Source: Blastocatellia bacterium (GTDB lineage Bacteria > Acidobacteriota > Blastocatellia > UBA7656). Taken from it: DNA of 64,000 nucleotides. Each line of letters starts with the position of its first letter. Position 1 is the stretch's first letter. The position numbers and the translations under genes are program-made. Shown here piece by piece: positions 63,043 through 64,000 of the stretch. Below the pieces are notes generated by a model, which was not told where the DNA came from, did no database searches, and saw only the letters and a program-made list of their open reading frames with translations. Location of the stretch: the NCBI GenBank assembly GCA_035275065.1, contig DATENM010000034.1, positions 1 through 64,000 on the forward strand. The letters run 5' to 3'.

Positions 63043-64000
63043 TCAATGGGTCAACGCGGGTTCGACCGCTTCAACTGCGCCCTGGGTCTCGCGCCGAGTC
63101 AAGGCTTCGTTCAGCAGCACGCCGACGCGCTCGACCATCGGCATCAGCGAGTCGCGATTCAGAGCCGAGACGGCGACCGCGTTGTAAGCCCGCGTCATGT
63201 TTTCAACCTCGTCGGCATTCAACAAATCGGACTTGTTGAGGACGAGAAGTCGCGGAATTTCTGACAGGTGCAACTCTTCGAGAATCTTTTCGACCGAGGC
63301 AATCTGATTATCCACATGCTCGCTGCTGGCGTCTACGAGATGGATCAGCAAGTCGGAATTTTCCATCTCTTCGAGGGTGGCGCGAAACGCCGTGATTAAA
63401 TCCGGCGGCAGATCGCGGATGAATCCGACCGTGTCATTGATGATGACCTCCTGATCGTGCGGCAGGCGCAAGCGCCGGCTCGTCGGATCGAGTGTCGCAA
63501 ACATCAAATCCTCTGCCGTCACGTCGGACTGTGTCAGTTGATTGAGCAGCGTTGACTTGCCGGCGTTGGTGTAGCCGACAATCGAAATGATCGGCAAATC
63601 GCGCCGCGAGCGGCGGGCGCGCTGAACACGGCGGCTCGTTCGTATCTGCTCGATCTGCTTTTCAAGGTGGTGAATGCGGTCACGCACCCGGCGGCGGTCA
63701 ACTTCGAGTTTGGTTTCGCCCGGCCCACGCCCGCCGATGCCGCCCATCAGCCGCGACATCTCTGTGCCCGAGCCGGTCAGACGCGGCAACATATACTTCA
63801 ACTGCGCCAGCTCGACCTGAATCTTACCCTCGCGGCTCTGGGCGCGCTGCGCGAAGATGTCGAGAATCAACTGGGTGCGGTCAATGATCTTCAAATCGGT
63901 CGCCTCGTTAATGGCGCGCACCTGCGCCGGCGTCAGATTCTGGTCGAAGATCATCACGTCGGCTCCGAGTTGCAGGCTGCGGATAATCAACTCGTCGAGC
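63043..64000 (-). CDS. hflX: GTPase HflX (5' end beyond window)
   Basis: About 319 residues seen; the frame remains open at 64000, so the start lies outside. HflX N-terminal domain ([54 protein letters not shown]) followed by the G domain: G1 [10 protein letters not shown]3 [11 protein letters not shown]4 NKSD and G5 SALN. HflX binds the 50S ribosome and rescues stalled or heat-damaged ribosomes. Its tail is a short Glu/Ala sequence. The next gene, lemA, lies 19 bases downstream. Confidence 0.95.
   Translation of the reverse strand, partial: LDELIIRSLQLGADVMIFDQNLTPAQVRAINEATDLKIIDRTQLILDIFAQRAQSREGKIQVELAQLKYMLPRLTGSGTEMSRLMGGIGGRGPGETKLEVDRRRVRDRIHHLEKQIEQIRTSRRVQRARRSRRDLPIISIVGYTNAGKSTLLNQLTQSDVTAEDLMFATLDPTSRRLRLPHDQEVIINDTVGFIRDLPPDLITAFRATLEEMENSDLLIHLVDASSEHVDNQIASVEKILEELHLSEIPRLLVLNKSDLLNADEVENMTRAYNAVAVSALNRDSLMPMVERVGVLLNEALTRRETQGAVEAVEPALTH

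Overview
The window reads as an ordinary chromosomal stretch of a high-GC, Gram-negative, didermic bacterium, most likely an Acidobacteriota of the Blastocatellia type. This placement is inferred from gene content: an LPS-export permease, LolA-like and BON lipoproteins, a Ser/Thr kinase and FHA proteins, several secreted peptidases, and an acidobacterial-looking hypothetical at 58 kb. It is not a phylogenetic result. Both strands are densely coded with many short operons. There is one tRNA gene (tRNA-Ala, CGC) and no rRNA, CRISPR array, phage, integrase or complete insertion sequence.

Layout. 1-10 kb: a cut-off S41 protease, thiolase, rhomboid protease, 3-hydroxybutyryl-CoA dehydrogenase, a DHH phosphoesterase, then an AmrS-type radical SAM enzyme interrupted by an intein, a small membrane protein and a PBP4-like carboxypeptidase. 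10-16 kb: a receptor-like Ser/Thr kinase, tRNA-Ala with a clear promoter, and a subtilase with an octapeptide repeat tract. 16-26 kb: a gene-poor kilobase, a fused LptF-LptG permease, NudB, HU, a membrane-anchored nuclease, an M15 peptidase, a BON lipoprotein, a GH3 hydrolase, DUF2203 and TatA. 26-37 kb: signalling (double-FHA membrane protein, HD-GYP response regulator, large hybrid histidine kinase), then an OmpA-like protein and a zinc-ribbon membrane protein. 37-44 kb: hemL, a GT39-like membrane protein, a small disordered protein, urocanase and an MBL hydrolase. 44-56 kb: two MFS transporters, a DPP-IV-like peptidase, a sugar-lactone-type catabolic operon (amidohydrolase, SDR, zinc dehydrogenase), an acyl-CoA carboxylase carboxyltransferase, a Tat-exported Gfo/Idh/MocA oxidoreductase, a VOC protein and a response regulator. 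56-64 kb: a second S41 peptidase, an unknown secreted protein, RecO, LarE, a methyltransferase, an enoyl-CoA hydratase, LemA and a cut-off HflX.

Most notable. (1) The intein sits exactly at the third cysteine of the radical SAM CX3CX2C motif, so splicing is needed to build the mature active site. (2) Two 132-bp MITE-like elements have 18-bp terminal inverted repeats and 10-bp target duplications; their central hairpin loop is inverted between the copies. (3) A separate 58-bp nested-palindrome family has two copies with a compensatory arm change. (4) LptF and LptG are fused in one chain. (5) Several intergenic hairpins, one an orphan terminator, may mark small RNAs.

Gene functions are family-level calls made by reading motifs. 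No database search was run.
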